Positions 12,421-25,093 of a stretch of 64,000 nucleotides of DNA are shown here, in pieces. The stretch lies in NCBI GenBank assembly GCA_000827265.1, contig KN834823.1, forward strand, positions 132,063 to 196,062. Direction: 5' to 3'. The notes under the pieces were generated by a model, which saw only the letters and a program-made list of their open reading frames with translations, searched no databases and was not told where the DNA came from. The stretch's first letter is position 1, and the number at the start of each line of letters is the position of its first letter. The position numbers were made by a program, and so were the translations under genes. This DNA is from Collybiopsis luxurians FD-317 M1. Lineage: Eukaryota; Basidiomycota; Agaricomycetes; Agaricales; Omphalotaceae.

Positions 12421-14395
12421 GATACAATTACCTCACTAAAAGTCTATATAAATATCGCCCTTCCAACCTTCCCAATTTCTTCCACAGTGCTTTTCTGAGC
12501 TACCGAGGTGCATCGTCAACTCTCTTCCGTTGTAAATCTTTCCAGGAAAGCATCCAGCTCAAGGCACGATGACAAGGGTACGGATTCAGCCTCTTCGAGA
12601 TCATTCTTGAGGTTGCTGCTCCGCCTTCCCTGAAGATCAAACGAGTAGATTACTCTTACAGCCGCCTGTACAAGGCATGGAAGAAATTGGCCAGCCGTCT
12701 TCTTACAAGTGAAATGCCTTAGTTTTTAAAGGACCAATTTCACAGAACACAAGCTCCTTTACTATAGATCTGAAGTCGAGCGCCCCTCTTAGTCGAGGAG
12801 ATGATGATTCCTGCACGGACTATCTTGCTGTCTGTACGATTACCACAACTTACACTTTCATTGAAGCTGACATATCTTGTTCAGGATTGTCCAGAAGATT
12901 ATCAACAACAGACCGAGCGAAATCAAGGCGTCAGCGCTCAAAATTGTCGTCAAGGGCGAATCCACTCTCAAGCTCGCAAATATGTTATTCAATTTTAACC
13001 TGATGTTTCCTGGCACGGTAACCCACTCGGTGGGATAATAAGAATGCAGATCTTTTGGGGCCGCACTAACAATATTCGGGTATGCAGAACTTGATTTGGA
13101 CAACTTTGCCGCCGACCGTGACAACCTGGCCTCAAAAGCGAAAATCGACATACATATGTCTTGCAATCAGTCTGCGATCTTTTGAGCAGAGTAAGCCAAT
13201 ACATTTCGACGATCAATACAGTAATCTGAGAGTGCCGTGGAGAAACCGCCAACGAACTTCTATATTCATTCTACGCTCTTCATCCCTCGGTGTGCGATTC
13301 CAGTCATAAGAGTCTTTTCTTTACACGATGGTGGTGAATTAAATAATTGACTGTACGGCACTTGGCTCAATTATGCCAGCATTAATCTGGTTGGTAAGCC
13401 AATATTGCAGATGGCAAAGTCCATACAGTGAGCTCTAGGGAAAACATTCTCAGCTGAGGCTTCAAGTGGGCATGCCAGGTAGCCCTTAGGATCTGGAGAT
13501 TTTGGGAGTATCCAGCCAATTTAGATGTTGCTCTTGTTGGAGTTTCCCAACCTGATTGATCCTTTCATCTGTCAAAACTCTAACTATTGAAGAGGTGATG
13601 ATCTGTATTTTTCAAATGTTCCAAGCTGTTCTACAATGAGGAACTATTTGTCAACTTTATAACATCTCAACTAAAATAATATATTCAAAGGGTTGTAAGC
13701 TGAAGTAGCTTTTTTAAAATGTGGGAGTAACTCAACTGCTAATCATGGTAGGTTTACAACCATGTTCTGGGCAAAAATAATAATCAAACACTTCACACAA
13801 AGGTCATTACAGTCCAAAGGTTACTGCAGTTGGAATGCTTGTGCAGTTTCTTCCATTGGTTTGAGAGCTTGATATCCTTTTAGCCTGTTTGTTAATTTAG
13901 TAATGGTATAGCTGGTAGATAGTTCAACCTATCATAAGATTACCTATATAAGTAGTGTACATTCACATGAATCCCCTGTGCATTTGCTAGGGCTTTTCAC
14001 TATTAGCCTGGAATCTGTGCTTCATTTTGTGTTTAATCCAACAGCTCTCAAATGGATCTCTGAAGTTGCTTCTGCATGGAAGGCAGTTGTTCTTGTTGGA
14101 ACTACACCCCTTCTTGACTTATGTTAGACTAGGCCAAGTTGAATCCAAGATTCAAGTATGGAAGGCATCCATTATGAAAGTCGGAGCTGCATTCAGAAGC
14201 AGCTTGATGCCCTTGAAATGTCAACAGGTGACAATCAAGAATGTTGCTCGAAGGGCTCAGCATTGGCAATTGGCCGAGGCAAGCCGCTTTCTTTTAAGCA
14301 CTTCCTTTTTAAATTGAGCACAATGGACAACTGGACACCGCAATTCGACGCTGTTCGAGCCAGAGTTCAAAAAACTGCCAGATCATGTATAAACC
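12421..14395 (+). pseudogene. Dead duplicate of the AAA+ ATPase gene, carrying a solo LTR
   Basis: Similarity to the intact gene starts in its promoter (12421 aligns with about 7718) and continues in order to the 3' end near 14395, covering the 5' exon, the DUF7025 part, the Walker A neighbourhood and the C-terminal AAA exon. The start ATG is GTG at the matching place (about 12508). There are frameshifts and many small deletions, including loss of much of the middle region between 13400 and 13440. A 509 bp solo LTR sits inside the exon after Walker A. No full-length product is possible. It lies just upstream of the intact second seven-helix gene, so only half of the duplicated unit survived. 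Confidence 0.9.
13535..14043. mobile_element. Solo LTR in the AAA+ pseudogene
   Basis: A 509 bp segment absent from the intact paralogue. It begins TGTTGGAGTTTCCC and ends AATCCAACA, so the ends are TG...CA with a 7-bp inverted match. It is flanked on both sides by GCTCT (13530-13534 and 14044-14048), and the flanks rejoin exactly to the paralogous sequence. A TATATA motif lies at 13945-13950. It carries no coding sequence, as expected for an LTR left by recombination between the two LTRs of a full element. It does not match the copia LTR at 54 kb. Confidence 0.88.
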
Positions 14396-14498
14396 ATTTA
14401 GCCCTACTATCTCGTACAGTACTACGCTTACTAGCGATGAATAAAGTATTGCTCGGTAGGTGACACAAAGAATACCGAAAGAAAGACAGTCCACTACA

Positions 14499-15815
14499 TC
14501 ATGTGCTAATTTCTGTTATTGCGGCGGATAGGTCACTGGGCGGCGTTGGCACATCAAGCTCGAGAGCCTGGCTGTCCTGTTCACTCTGCGTATTCAAGGA
14601 CTTTTGTGCCACGTCAAGCACGATGATCACAGCGGGATAGAGTGCCTAGAGCAACATTGAACATGTGGAATCGCCCATTGTGAGGCCGCTTACCGTGAGT
14701 TGTGGAACAACCAGGGTAATGACCGTGTTAACTTTATGCGGGAAAGGGTAAGCAACGTCGAAAATTAGTATAAACTAGTTAAAGAGGACGAGTTGAGCCA
14801 GCGATGCAGTAATAGAACACATCCCTTACCCATAATGCTGAATATATTAGCCCAGATTCAAACATAAACAACAACATTCGCCCGAAGATTGAGATTTTCT
14901 TCGAAGGTACTAAATAGCCTTTTGCAACACGTCGAACCATTCTGTTAAATTTCGGATTAGCATAGAACAAGACACCAAGAAGCAGGATATTTACATGAAG
15001 GTCATGCCAATATAAATCGTGGCGGCGAAGTTTGTTATAAAGAGAACGAGGGGCATAACTATTTTTCTGTTACCCCATTGATTCCGTGGCGATATAGCCA
15101 CACTTGGTATAGCGGGGGAGTAGTTCGTTGTGTCCTTTTTCGACAGCGTAAGTATATTGAGTATGCCGTCAAGCATTAGTGAAACTACGTTGATTAGACG
15201 TGCCAGGAGTGGGGACTTGAGGGCAATGCTTCACTTACTGAACGAGGCTAAAAGGCACAGTGACAGAACATAACGAGATTTCCCGCGTCCGTTGGAGAGA
15301 CACCATGCTCGCCATATCACAATGAAGTCACTGAGTAAATACTACCAACTGTGGTGAGCGCAAGTAGTATGATCTGAATATCCACGTACATTTATCCTCG
15401 CTAGCACAACTTCCGCCAGCTGAGCTTGTAAATTCAGCCGTCCATTAACCGTGGTATAAAGACTTTTCATATCGCCCACGAAACAGATACTCGCCGCTGC
15501 CAGCAGCCCCGTATGGTTGATGAACATGAGGGAAACCGTACACAAGAGCAGCTTGCGGGAATGTGATATTGCTTGATGTTGATATCTGGATAGGAAAGGA
15601 TAGTAAGCATCAGTTTTCATCCGGTACAACGGCTCATCCCGAGAACCCAGAACTTACTTGAGACAATAAATAGAGACGACCGTGAGGCAAGTGTAGAGCC
15701 CTGTGACAAATGGAGGTAAATAAGAAATAGAGAAAAGTACACACTCACCGTAGAGGAGCAGAACGATCATCATTGTTAATGCTTCGGTGACGACCACAGG
15801 GCCCACTGTTTGCAT
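14499..15815 (-). CDS. Seven-helix integral membrane protein, copy 2
   Basis: Paralogue of the gene at 10608-11929 with the same eight-exon structure and splice phases. I checked each exon: the start MQTVGPVVVTEA, the YLLSDFIVIWRAW helix, the NRKIV-containing segment, the last helix and the hydrophilic tail ending in TEIST are all open and joinable. The first exon is conserved in length and its intron keeps GTGAGTG. Substitutions relative to copy 1 are mostly conservative, suggesting selection has kept it while its AAA+ neighbour decayed. The product is probably about 312 aa, multi-pass, with no known ligand. TATA sequence lies at 15859-15867 on the reverse strand. Confidence 0.78.
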
Positions 15816-15858
15816 GACTAGATAGGGTCGTTCCCTGGATGTACAGCGGGTTGCTCTT

Positions 15859-15867
15859 CTTTATATA
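15859..15867 (-). promoter_or_regulatory. TATA box of seven-helix gene copy 2
   Basis: Minus-strand TATATAAAG about 45 bp upstream of the start at 15815, conserved with copy 1. Confidence 0.5.
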
Positions 15868-16190
15868 TTGTCATTAGTATTCATATACATCAACCTTTTC
15901 GGCGGGGAAGGCGCCGAAAAATGGATGAAGGGGGCATCATTATAAATAAAACTCAATGGAACTTGTCTTAGTCTGTCCACAATGTCCACCACTTCGACGA
16001 ATACATAATGAACAAAGTGGCGGAAACATTAACTGCAGGCAGGTTCATACGTACCTAGAGAAACCGATTAAGTCTGGAACTTGAAAGCCAAGTGTCTAAG
16101 CAGTATTCGGCAATTCTCTGGCTCTCGTCTAGTCTTGATATCTGGAGATTTCGGTGGAGTGTGTCGCTAATAGGCGCCAATGCCGGACCG

Positions 16191-16539
16191 TCAACAGTCA
16201 ACAGATGCCATGTGCTATGTGTTACTCATGTTCACTTCACTTCAAGCTTCTGAACCTGTTACCGTAAAACGGGGAAATATATACCATAAGAATTCTAATG
16301 TCACGATCGCGGGCAGCAATTCCACCAACCCAATCTCAAGAGTTTTAGTGTGGGAGACTGCGGATTTTCTCAAAAGCAACCAGATTTTCGGCAACAAAGG
16401 TAAATATTCATACGGATTATCATACAGTATATAATATGCTACAGTGATAGTCTGTCTCCACCAATGACAGACTTTGAATTTATCCATGAACTTTAACGTT
16501 ACACCCCTGAAAATTAGAGCAATCGCTCTTTCGCTTCGG
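16191..16539. other. Intergenic, nothing recognised
   Basis: Short stretch between the 5' flank of the seven-helix copy 2 and the stop of the P450 gene. No gene, repeat or RNA was recognised. Confidence 0.5.
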
Positions 16540-18599
16540 TTACAAGCCGTACGTTTCGAACGCCTCCTTCAAGATCTCCCATCCTCTACCTTCCCTGTCT
16601 GCGGCATTCACCGACACACGCGGTGTAAAAACAATGTTGAAAGGCATAGGATGTGCATTTGCCGACTCTGTGAACGCGTACGTGTCGATAGGCTTCTTGG
16701 CGTCCGGAGTAAGGTCGAATGCCCAGAGTACAAGAGCAAGGTTGATGAATGTAGAGGCAGTGGCCATATGTTGTCCGGGGCAAACTCTAAATCCACAAAA
16801 ATGGAATTCATGAGTTGGGAAAACAGGGGGAAAGGGGCACAAAGGATAGACTCACCTCCTTCCAAAGCCAAAGGGGTAGCTCTTCAAGTCGTCCCTTAGC
16901 CTGAAATTACCATCCTCATCTCTCACAAGCCATCGTTGCGGGTCGAACTTTTCAGGGTCTGGGAATAGTTCAGGATCCCGACCAACAGACCAGACGTTGC
17001 CAATGACGGTGGAGCCTTTCGGAATCAGATAATTTTGCTATTCACAAGTTGAGGCATGTGGTCGTATATTCGAAGGAGCAGTTACTCACCCATATAACAT
17101 CCTTCGTCGCTCGGTGCGGGAATCCACCGGCGGTCACTGGTCTCCATCGGAATGACTCTTGTACGAAGGCCATAGTTTGCGGTAAAGTGTTTTGGTCAGC
17201 AAACGTAGGTGCTAAAGTAAGAATGTAAGATGATATATCTGACAGCTCAACTGAAGTTGCTTACGCCTTCCTCGACCCACTACATTATCGAGCTCCTCCT
17301 GTATGACCCTCTGTGTCTCAGGATAGCAAGTTGCAGCCATCAAGGCAACACTGGAGGGGAAAAAAGCTCAACGCCATGTACCAACGTGGGAAATAAAACA
17401 GAAACACACCTAATTGCACTGGCAGAGGTGTCGGAACCCGCTCCGAACATACTACCAGCGAGATAAGCAGTCTCAGCGTCCGAGAGTCCGAGTGAGGGTT
17501 GTTGCTCAATGAGGTACTTGCCAAAGGAAGCAGGAACTTCCTCTCCACTAGCCTATCGGACACATGCCAATGTCAGCATTATTCGACACGAAGCGCAACA
17601 AGGTAAGCTCACCATCTTCTCCCTGACCTCTTGTAGCTGAGCCTTGAACAGACCGAGCTCCTCTTGATGTCCAGCCTTCAGTTCGTTCAAGTATCCAGGT
17701 ACATATTTCAAGAAGGGCAGAACGTCAACTTTCCAAGCACCTGGGCGCATAGCGAACCCGAGTCGGGTCAAGCACCGGTTGACGGCTTGTACTTCCGGAT
17801 CTTCATAGCTCTTCGGAACCTTCCCGTATGCCAGTGCCATAACAACAGCAGCAGCATACCTCCTGGCGTGATCTTGATGCCGTGAAGAGACAAAAGACTT
17901 TGTGCCGCTGGAAGTCTCGTTGTATTCGGCTATGATATCGAACATGTGTTGTCGTGCTGTTTGCGTCAAGACCGGATGATAGGAAGTAATCGATTTCGGT
18001 TGCAAATGAGACTGTAGAGCCTTCCGCAACTTCTTGAACCGTTCTCCGCTCCTCGTCAAAAGGACCCTCATGCCACCGCTTAACGTATCCCCCGCTGCAA
18101 TACTGGTAGGTCGGTCGGAGAGATCGGCGCCGTGCTTCTCCATGATATCTACTGCTGCTTGATGCCGACCAACGATGACCGTTTGGGTACCGCCGAGGCC
18201 TACAAGGGATGGTAAATACGAGCCCAAACGCACGGACATCTACGGACCTGGAATACCCTGTCTGAGTGAAAAGACTGGGCCATACTCCTGCGTCCATAGT
18301 TCAAAACGGCGGTAGCAGCTGAGATTGTAACATCAAGATACCATGAGGGGAAAGCGATGAATCAACTGTCAGTCTGCAGTCCCCGAAAGCAGAAAATAAA
18401 GGTAAGCGACTCACAAGGCAGCCTCGAAACTGTTACCCCATATACTGTCTGCGGGAGGACCAGGAGGTAGAGGAAGATCAACGTTGGCCTTCACTCGTTT
18501 ACTGATAAGAAAGGTGAGAATAAAAATTGCAACGACGGAAAGGATAGTCGTTCGGGAGAGAGAGGATAGGAATTCGAGTATCATTTTTTGGACTGCCAA
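16540..18599 (-). CDS. Cytochrome P450 monooxygenase
   Basis: Membrane-anchored haem monooxygenase of the endoplasmic reticulum; the substrate is not predictable. The start at 18599 opens an N-terminal membrane anchor (about residues 12-33) followed by the proline hinge LPLPPGPPA. The largest internal exon (about 17600-18195) holds the middle domain. The I-helix motif is AGSDTS, the K-helix ExxR is ESFR near 17130, and the haem loop FGFGRRVCPGQ, with the axial Cys, lies near 16770-16880. The frame ends at 16540 after a normal P450 C-terminus. Several short introns separate the exons; I matched frames but did not fix every boundary. All hallmark motifs are present and in order, so the gene looks functional. 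It resembles the large CYP families of wood-decay and litter basidiomycetes. Confidence 0.92.
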
Positions 18600-21446
18600 G
18601 TCATGAGTGCAGGGTAGTTTTTATGCATCCGGAAACGAAGACGTACTCGTGAAGTAAGTCTTGCAGTTGAACGTCAGATATGCTTCGTACTTTTAAACTT
18701 TGCGTATCGATGTCGTATTGTCGTTTACGGATCGTCTGTTCTGAGCCAAGGGGAGATAAGAGAGTGGGTTGCGATGCGATGAAATTCTAAACGAACTCGT
18801 ATAGCGATATCCTTCAGGTCAATCTATTCGAATCTCCACGGCACCTAGTTTATCTATTCGCTTCGCTTCACCGTCTAGGAGGTAGAATGTAAAACTGACG
18901 GCGTTGAAGAAAGATGGGAACAAATGTAGAAAGCAGAGTCTACATGTCTTCCCTTTATACGAATAACGCAAGATCCGGAAAAAAGGAGTAGTACGGGAAT
19001 CATAATGACAATGTGGGGAATTAAAGGAGCCGTCACGTGCTGTGGGGCGCTCCCGTCGGACACGACCACTGCCACAGTCACGACCAGAACACGATGTTGA
19101 TTACCTGGATCTTTTCGGGCAGTTTTCGGCGTGTCGGATGTACTTCATAGGTGTTGAAAAAAGACAAGAGTGATTGAGTCAACAGCATAATCTAACTCAT
19201 CCACTCTATTTTGAGCTTCGGTTTAGGGCTATACCGGCTCCGTGCTGCGTCGTGCAAGCCATCGGTCGAGACTACGAGTAATAATACGTGTGGACGAAGG
19301 GCACGTTCAGCCCAAAGATCTAGAGTGTGCAGCTCTGTATTCATAAGTTTATGACAGGACTTGACATAGCAAATGGTTTCATACCTGGCCCTATTCTTGC
19401 CCGCAGATGTGGTTGACATTCTGGCCAGGTCTTCTGCCACAACCACAGTTCGTATTTTGTGGTTGTCTTTCATGTGCTGTTATTCTTTCCACGTAGAGAG
19501 GGTGAACGTGTACTTCGAACAACATTCCAGATTGAACTGACTCGCTACGCAGACTATCCGAGAGCCTGTGGCAAGATGCGGAGTCTCGACTTGATAAAGG
19601 CCATGAAGCCCAGACGTAGATGATCATGAGCACAGCGATACGGATAATGGCGGAGAACGTCGCATCAGGCATGTACGCCGTGATAGTCGTACATCCACGG
19701 GCGAAAACGAGGTCAACTGACTATAAGTCTTCACTTTTTAATGGCTTGGAGAACAGTGACCAGCCTAGAACAACGTTATGCGTCAGAAATTATGCTCGCG
19801 ACAACTTTACGATGAGCCGTCGGACAAACCTCGCAGTTCTACCAACGTTAACCCTTCTATTGACGAGCTATAGAAACACCAATAGCAGAGTGCTTGGTAC
19901 TAGCCCATGTTTTAACCGAGAAATGCAGGTTCAATAAATCTGAGCAACGACTGAGTGATCTCATTGATCCAATTGCTATTGCGAAATTGCATTGCTTCAT
20001 CAAGGAATCTTTGAAAGTTGTAAAGCAAGTCACCGCCACGGACGAAGATCCCTAGCCGGCAAATATAATATATAGATGAGGCAGCCCTGATAGCGGTTAG
20101 GTTTTTCCAAGACCAAATACGAGGAAGGAAAGGACGTTAGCTGCGACTACGGAAGAAAAATTTACCGTCACACCACCACGTGACTTTGACATGACTCGCA
20201 TTCGGCTGTTGGGGAGGTCGCGAGATACAGTCACGACACGCGCCTTGAGCCTGAGATTACAGCTGAGAGTCTGAGAGATGGGAGAGGTCGATCCTTAGTG
20301 CTGGGAGGCTTTCTGCTAATGTAGAAAAGACCTGTTCATTGGGCTTTTTTATCGGCGGGAGCCGTCTGGAGCCACGGCCAGCTGCTGATGTTTAAGGGCA
20401 CGGAAGCACATTCTGGAAGGATTGAGTGACTATTAAATTAAAGTACACGAACCCTCGTAATCAGAGCACATCCCTATTATGGACACAAGTCTAAACTCAT
20501 TCAAACTGAACAATCATTTCCAGGATGAATAGAGTTACCAAGTTCGAGGTCGACAGGAAGGTAGCGTTACTAAGCTTCTACTCCTCAATTATGTACAGAA
20601 GAGAGTCAATTTTAGCCTCTGTACCTCTATAAGGGAATCAACAGAAGTGCGATTGTAATTTGAGACTGTCGGGAAAGTGCAGTTACAGCTCAATTGATAT
20701 CCGGTACCAAAGTCGGTCTGGACTTGTTCGTTGTTCGTGATGTGCCTAAGAATTCAAGATATACATAAATGATCAGCGAACGCTTGACAGGAGAGGTCGA
20801 ATCTCATGGATTGCACAAATATCGTCAAGGCATTGCTAAATCAAGTCAAAACGACGGATCATCTCACTTAAATTTTACATTATTTGTAGCAGTCTTCAAA
20901 CAGATTGGAATTATGTGATGCCGACGTTGGCCAAAAATATTGTGCACAATATTGAATTTATTGTTCACGTATACAGCTGAAGAAACAGCAAGCATTGTAG
21001 GAAGAGTGCACTAAGTTGTAGCCTCCACGACATCTGACAATTGGGATAATCTCATACTCACCGACAACTTAAATGCAGCAAAGAGCCTCGTTGATGGGCG
21101 TACAGAGCTGGAGTAAGACGTACTGTGAGTAGCTTTTTGTATCCTCCTCAGTAACATTATTTAGCAATGCCTTGTCAAGCGCTTCCAATCGTGGCGGTCT
21201 TCCTCGCACACGTCTCGTATGTCCAAATAAGTTGATGTTTATGGAACATAGGATACACCACCTCGACGGCGTTTTGGTGAGACCGGTATCATTATTCTAC
21301 CCTCAATGACAGCTTCTAACGCTCATCCATCAGTAGGAGTTTTGTTGCTCTCAGACAACCACAGCTTAACCTCGCAGCTGCATAACGGGTACATAAATCT
21401 TCGAATAATTATTAAACTCAAACATTAATACATCTACAATGGGAAC
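18600..21446. other. Long region without a supported gene
   Basis: Promoter side of the P450 gene and the 3' side of the next minus-strand gene. Minus-strand frames at 18875-19081 and 19391-19672 contain hydrophobic stretches that might be remains of a membrane protein, but I could not link them with good introns. Nothing else was recognised. Confidence 0.4.
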
Positions 21447-23709
21447 TTAGGAATGTAACGCCCATTTTAGCTTCAAAGCCGGCAACTTCAGCTGAAGATG
21501 GTTGCCATGGTGGCTTTGATTCTTCAAAACCGGCGGAGGCAGTCCGATTGCAGTGAAACTCCCATTCAGTTTAGATGCGCGAAACCGAGATTCTCTCAGT
21601 GTATATGGCTATGCACACGAGAATGGTAAGCACTGTGAATCAAATGATGATTCGGGAAAATGGTACTCACCTGTATTAGGGTTGTACCCCTCGAGGTATT
21701 ATTATCCATTTCAATAGTATGGTGTAAAGGAGTATTCAGAGCGGTATTAGTAGGACTGATATCACGGATTCCCGTGCCATCCGACGTATTTTCAGTCTCT
21801 CCTGTTGTCGCAGGGGGAGTATCCTGAGTAATATCGGCACCGCTGATGCCTAGATAAGTGTCGTCGTCTATGATGTGACCAGCCATCAACTTCCGGGTGT
21901 TGAGGGTACACATGAATGACACGGCGAAAGCTTGATGAAATGAAAAGTCATGGAATGCGCGATTCATCAAGTTGAAGCTAATGACCTACCCTTCGTAACA
22001 ACAAAATATGGACCCATGAAGTCGAACGTGTAGGGTCTTGCAATGTACTGTTAATGGTCGCTCATGTTTGAATATGATGATTACTCGAAGAAGGTATGAA
22101 AAAAGCACTCACAAGAATGAGGGCTAAGATACTCAAAGTACTATATCCCAAGAAAAGGAGTCGTAAAAAACCGAGAATGCAACGTAAAAGCTATCAACGA
22201 CCTTGTTAACGCCCCGGTATGTATAGCATATTGAGTTAAGCTTTTAACAAGTGAATCAGGTCTGAAAGACGGAGTTAATGAAGTGACTAAGAGGAAGGAA
22301 CGGAATTGGTTAATTTACTTTCTATAACCCGTGCGCATCTTACGCAGGTAGAACATTAGAGAAGCAGCGAAGAGTATATCTGCTAATGCACCCGTGCCGA
22401 GAGCAACTGAGCCTTGCATCTAATCGCAATGGGTTTGCCAATGATTAGAAAGCAATTTTCCATAATGGTTATCTACCTTCAGCTTCGAGAGGTCCATAAT
22501 GGTTTCAAGCTGGTATCTAATATTTATATGCACGATCAGCGCGAGATAATGTTGAAAGAAGCAGAAAACTGACGCAGCAGCAATATATACCATAATCCAC
22601 GCTAGGTGTGCGGCACGCGTAGGTAATTGTTAACCAAATTAGGGGATTAGAGGAAAAATGATAGACGCACAAAACTGGATCACAACGACTGTTGCCTATA
22701 AGTAAGAACGATGAAGAGAAGGATAAGGAAGTCAGTTCATAGTTGTCCATCGCAACTACAAATAGGCTTACAACAATTCCAGTGATAAAGGTATTGTGGT
22801 GGCTGACTTCATTTTCAGCTCAGTCAAGTTTGGGGTAATCTCATTTCAAATCAAATACATACTTCTCCATACCCGTATGATAAAGTAGCTAAGAGTCCCA
22901 GTCAAACCATCGGGGCGATTGAGTGGGAGGATGGTACATACGTTTTGACGATACTCCCAGATATGGCCTAAAAATTGGGTCATTAATGAGCATGTATACC
23001 AGTTGTGGAAATGTGGAAAAGAAAGTATTCAAAACAAGGTTTGGGTAACGCGGGTCTCAATGAGCAATAATCGGACACAGGTTCTTGAAACTTAGCAAAA
23101 GGCAACATTCAAAAAATGGGTGATTAAACTTACAGCCACAAAGCCTGAGGTCTTACGAAATGGTTAGTGTCAGCAACATGGGCAAAGTTCAACTATTACA
23201 GGCTTACCACCAGAGACCATAAGATATGCTCTTTCAAGATGCTTATATATGACCCAAAAAGTCTGCGGGATCAAAGCCACTAGTCAGACAAGTCTACATT
23301 CGAAAGCATAACAAGTAGACAAACGTCACGGTGTAGTGGTATACCCCATGAGAAATCAATGCCACTTGCAAAGTTTCCAGAGTCCTGTGAGGATTCATCG
23401 ACATACGACCTATGATTGGGATGCTCACAAAAACATACCAAACTAATCCCACCTGTCAGTATAAAATTGTCAGAGGTGTGTATAAACAGAGTGGACAGCT
23501 GGGAATCGCACTACTATTTTCAAGGCAAGGGGATCAACAGCATATTGTTCATAGTAATTTGATACTTGAGCGGTCAAAATGCCAAAAATCGTACAGCAGA
23601 AGCTGTAACCGATAAATGCGGCACCGAGGGTGTCGTCCATGGAAGCCCCAAAGGTAAGAGTGGAAAGGATTGCGGAACCCGCACAATCCGTCTGGCAAAT
23701 GGAACTCAT
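21447..23709 (-). CDS. DUF6534-type seven-helix membrane protein (copy A)
   Basis: Predicted multi-pass membrane protein of the large DUF6534 family of Agaricomycetes, whose function is unknown. The true start is ATG at 23709 (MSSICQTDC). About 15 short introns are needed. The recognised order is: first helix DDTLGAAFIGYSFCC; the K-I-V / V-G-L-V-W junction; LETLQVALISHGVYHYT; LFGSYISILKEHILWSL; ISGSIVK then YFIIRVWRIS; a helix ending at RYQLETI; MQGSVALGTGALADILF with the MRTGYRK loop; and the C-terminal signature FAVSFMCTLNTRK. A Ser/Thr-rich cytosolic tail follows and the frame stops at 21447. It is intact as far as I can follow and is the tandem paralogue of the gene at 25094-27231. Confidence 0.78.
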
Positions 23710-25093
23710 GGTCACCTAGAATAGTAGATGAACCGGGAACGAAAAGGAGAAACACTAGGCAGGCTCTAGCATACCATGCAGGCACTGACTCTTAAAAAGC
23801 AGAACACCTCTTTACCTGTGTTTGCTGTCGATCATAGTTATTCCGCTCCGAACAAGTTTGAATCGGAAGGAGATCTACATCGCCTGACCGTAGAGGGAAA
23901 AAGGCGGGAAACATGCGGTCTGACTGAGGATACCAAATCTGAAGCTGGAAAGGATACGGATCAAGAGGGGGCTGAGATTTTAGAATAGTGGCAGGCGGCG
24001 GAGTAACTTGTGGGCCAGCCGAAAACCCGGTCAAGCCGGTCATAAGTATTCCAAGTAGTACGCTTGCAAATGCTTATTGGGGAAAACAGGGCATTCTTAC
24101 AAATCAGCGCCGACGGATATCAATCAGATTCCATACTAGTGTCAAGAGTAGTGAGTGGGGTTAAGTGTTTAAAATAGGCGGGATGAACCCAATCACGGAA
24201 AATAGAAAATTGAGCTCCTCCAATTTGGGACAGCGCTCCGAACCTCGGGGCTTAAGGCGTGGGAAGAAACATTTAGTCACTTACTCCTTGCTCGAGGTAG
24301 GAAGCTGTCACCGTCTAATTCCGGAAACATTTGCTGTCTGTACCTGATATTCGGAAGAGGTCAAAAGATGCTGCCTGAAAATCTCGCCGGAATTTTTCTC
24401 AACATCCTTGTGAGCAGGCTTACTGCGCAACTCTGGGTACTCTGGATACTCTGGATGAAACTATTACCTATTGTCACTGCATATGCTCGTGAACCCCCGT
24501 CTTAAGTGGGCCTAATTATATCTCTATGCAAACAGGACCGGACTTTGACCGGATTAGGTCTGTTTCGCTAGTTATGAAATGATCGGCAATGCATGATTCT
24601 ACGTAACCTGTACTTCCCAGTAATCTCTCCAGTGTTCACGATTTCTAGCGCTAATGAGAATGGAGAAAGAATCTTATAATCATATAGCTAAGCCAGCCAA
24701 TGGCACTGGTTCGAGGACAACTGCACATCTCATATTATGTCTCCTGTTGAGCATCTCAAGTGCACTCCGGTTCGCAACTGTATGCCTGGGGTATCAGACT
24801 GATCATTACACAACACGGCCGCGAAATTTCAGCGGCCTAAATACTCTGTAAACTAAATATGATTTGTTCCCTGATCTCACATATGGAATCAGTAGCCCTC
24901 GAAATTGGGGTAGGTAGCTGATGTTCAGCCGGTTATATCTTAGAGTCCTCGAAGGCTTCTTCGCTAATCTGTCTGAATTTCTTTAGATGAGGGAGCGAAC
25001 CTGACCAATCTGCACGCCAATAAGCATGATCAGCTAGTTGATAGATGAGAAAGTAGCTGTACGAGGGTTGGAAAACATCACTATTGATAAACT
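23710..25093. other. Spacer between two DUF6534-type genes
   Basis: Upstream of copy A and downstream of copy B. It contains only short open frames without recognisable motifs, and no RNA gene or repeat was seen. Confidence 0.5.

Larger units (their letters stand above)
7718..16190. repeat. Duplicated two-gene unit (AAA+ ATPase plus seven-helix gene)
   Basis: Unit 1 runs from about 7718 to about 12350 and unit 2 from about 12421 to about 16190. Gene order, orientation and the intergenic and promoter sequences are the same in both. The second unit contains a solo LTR, and its AAA+ gene is broken. Outer ends are approximate because I aligned them by eye. Confidence 0.85.

Noticed and set aside
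23792..24043. Minus-strand frame just upstream of DUF6534 copy A as an N-terminal extension
   Set aside because: It is in no spliceable register with the family start, and copy B begins at the equivalent short N-terminus.
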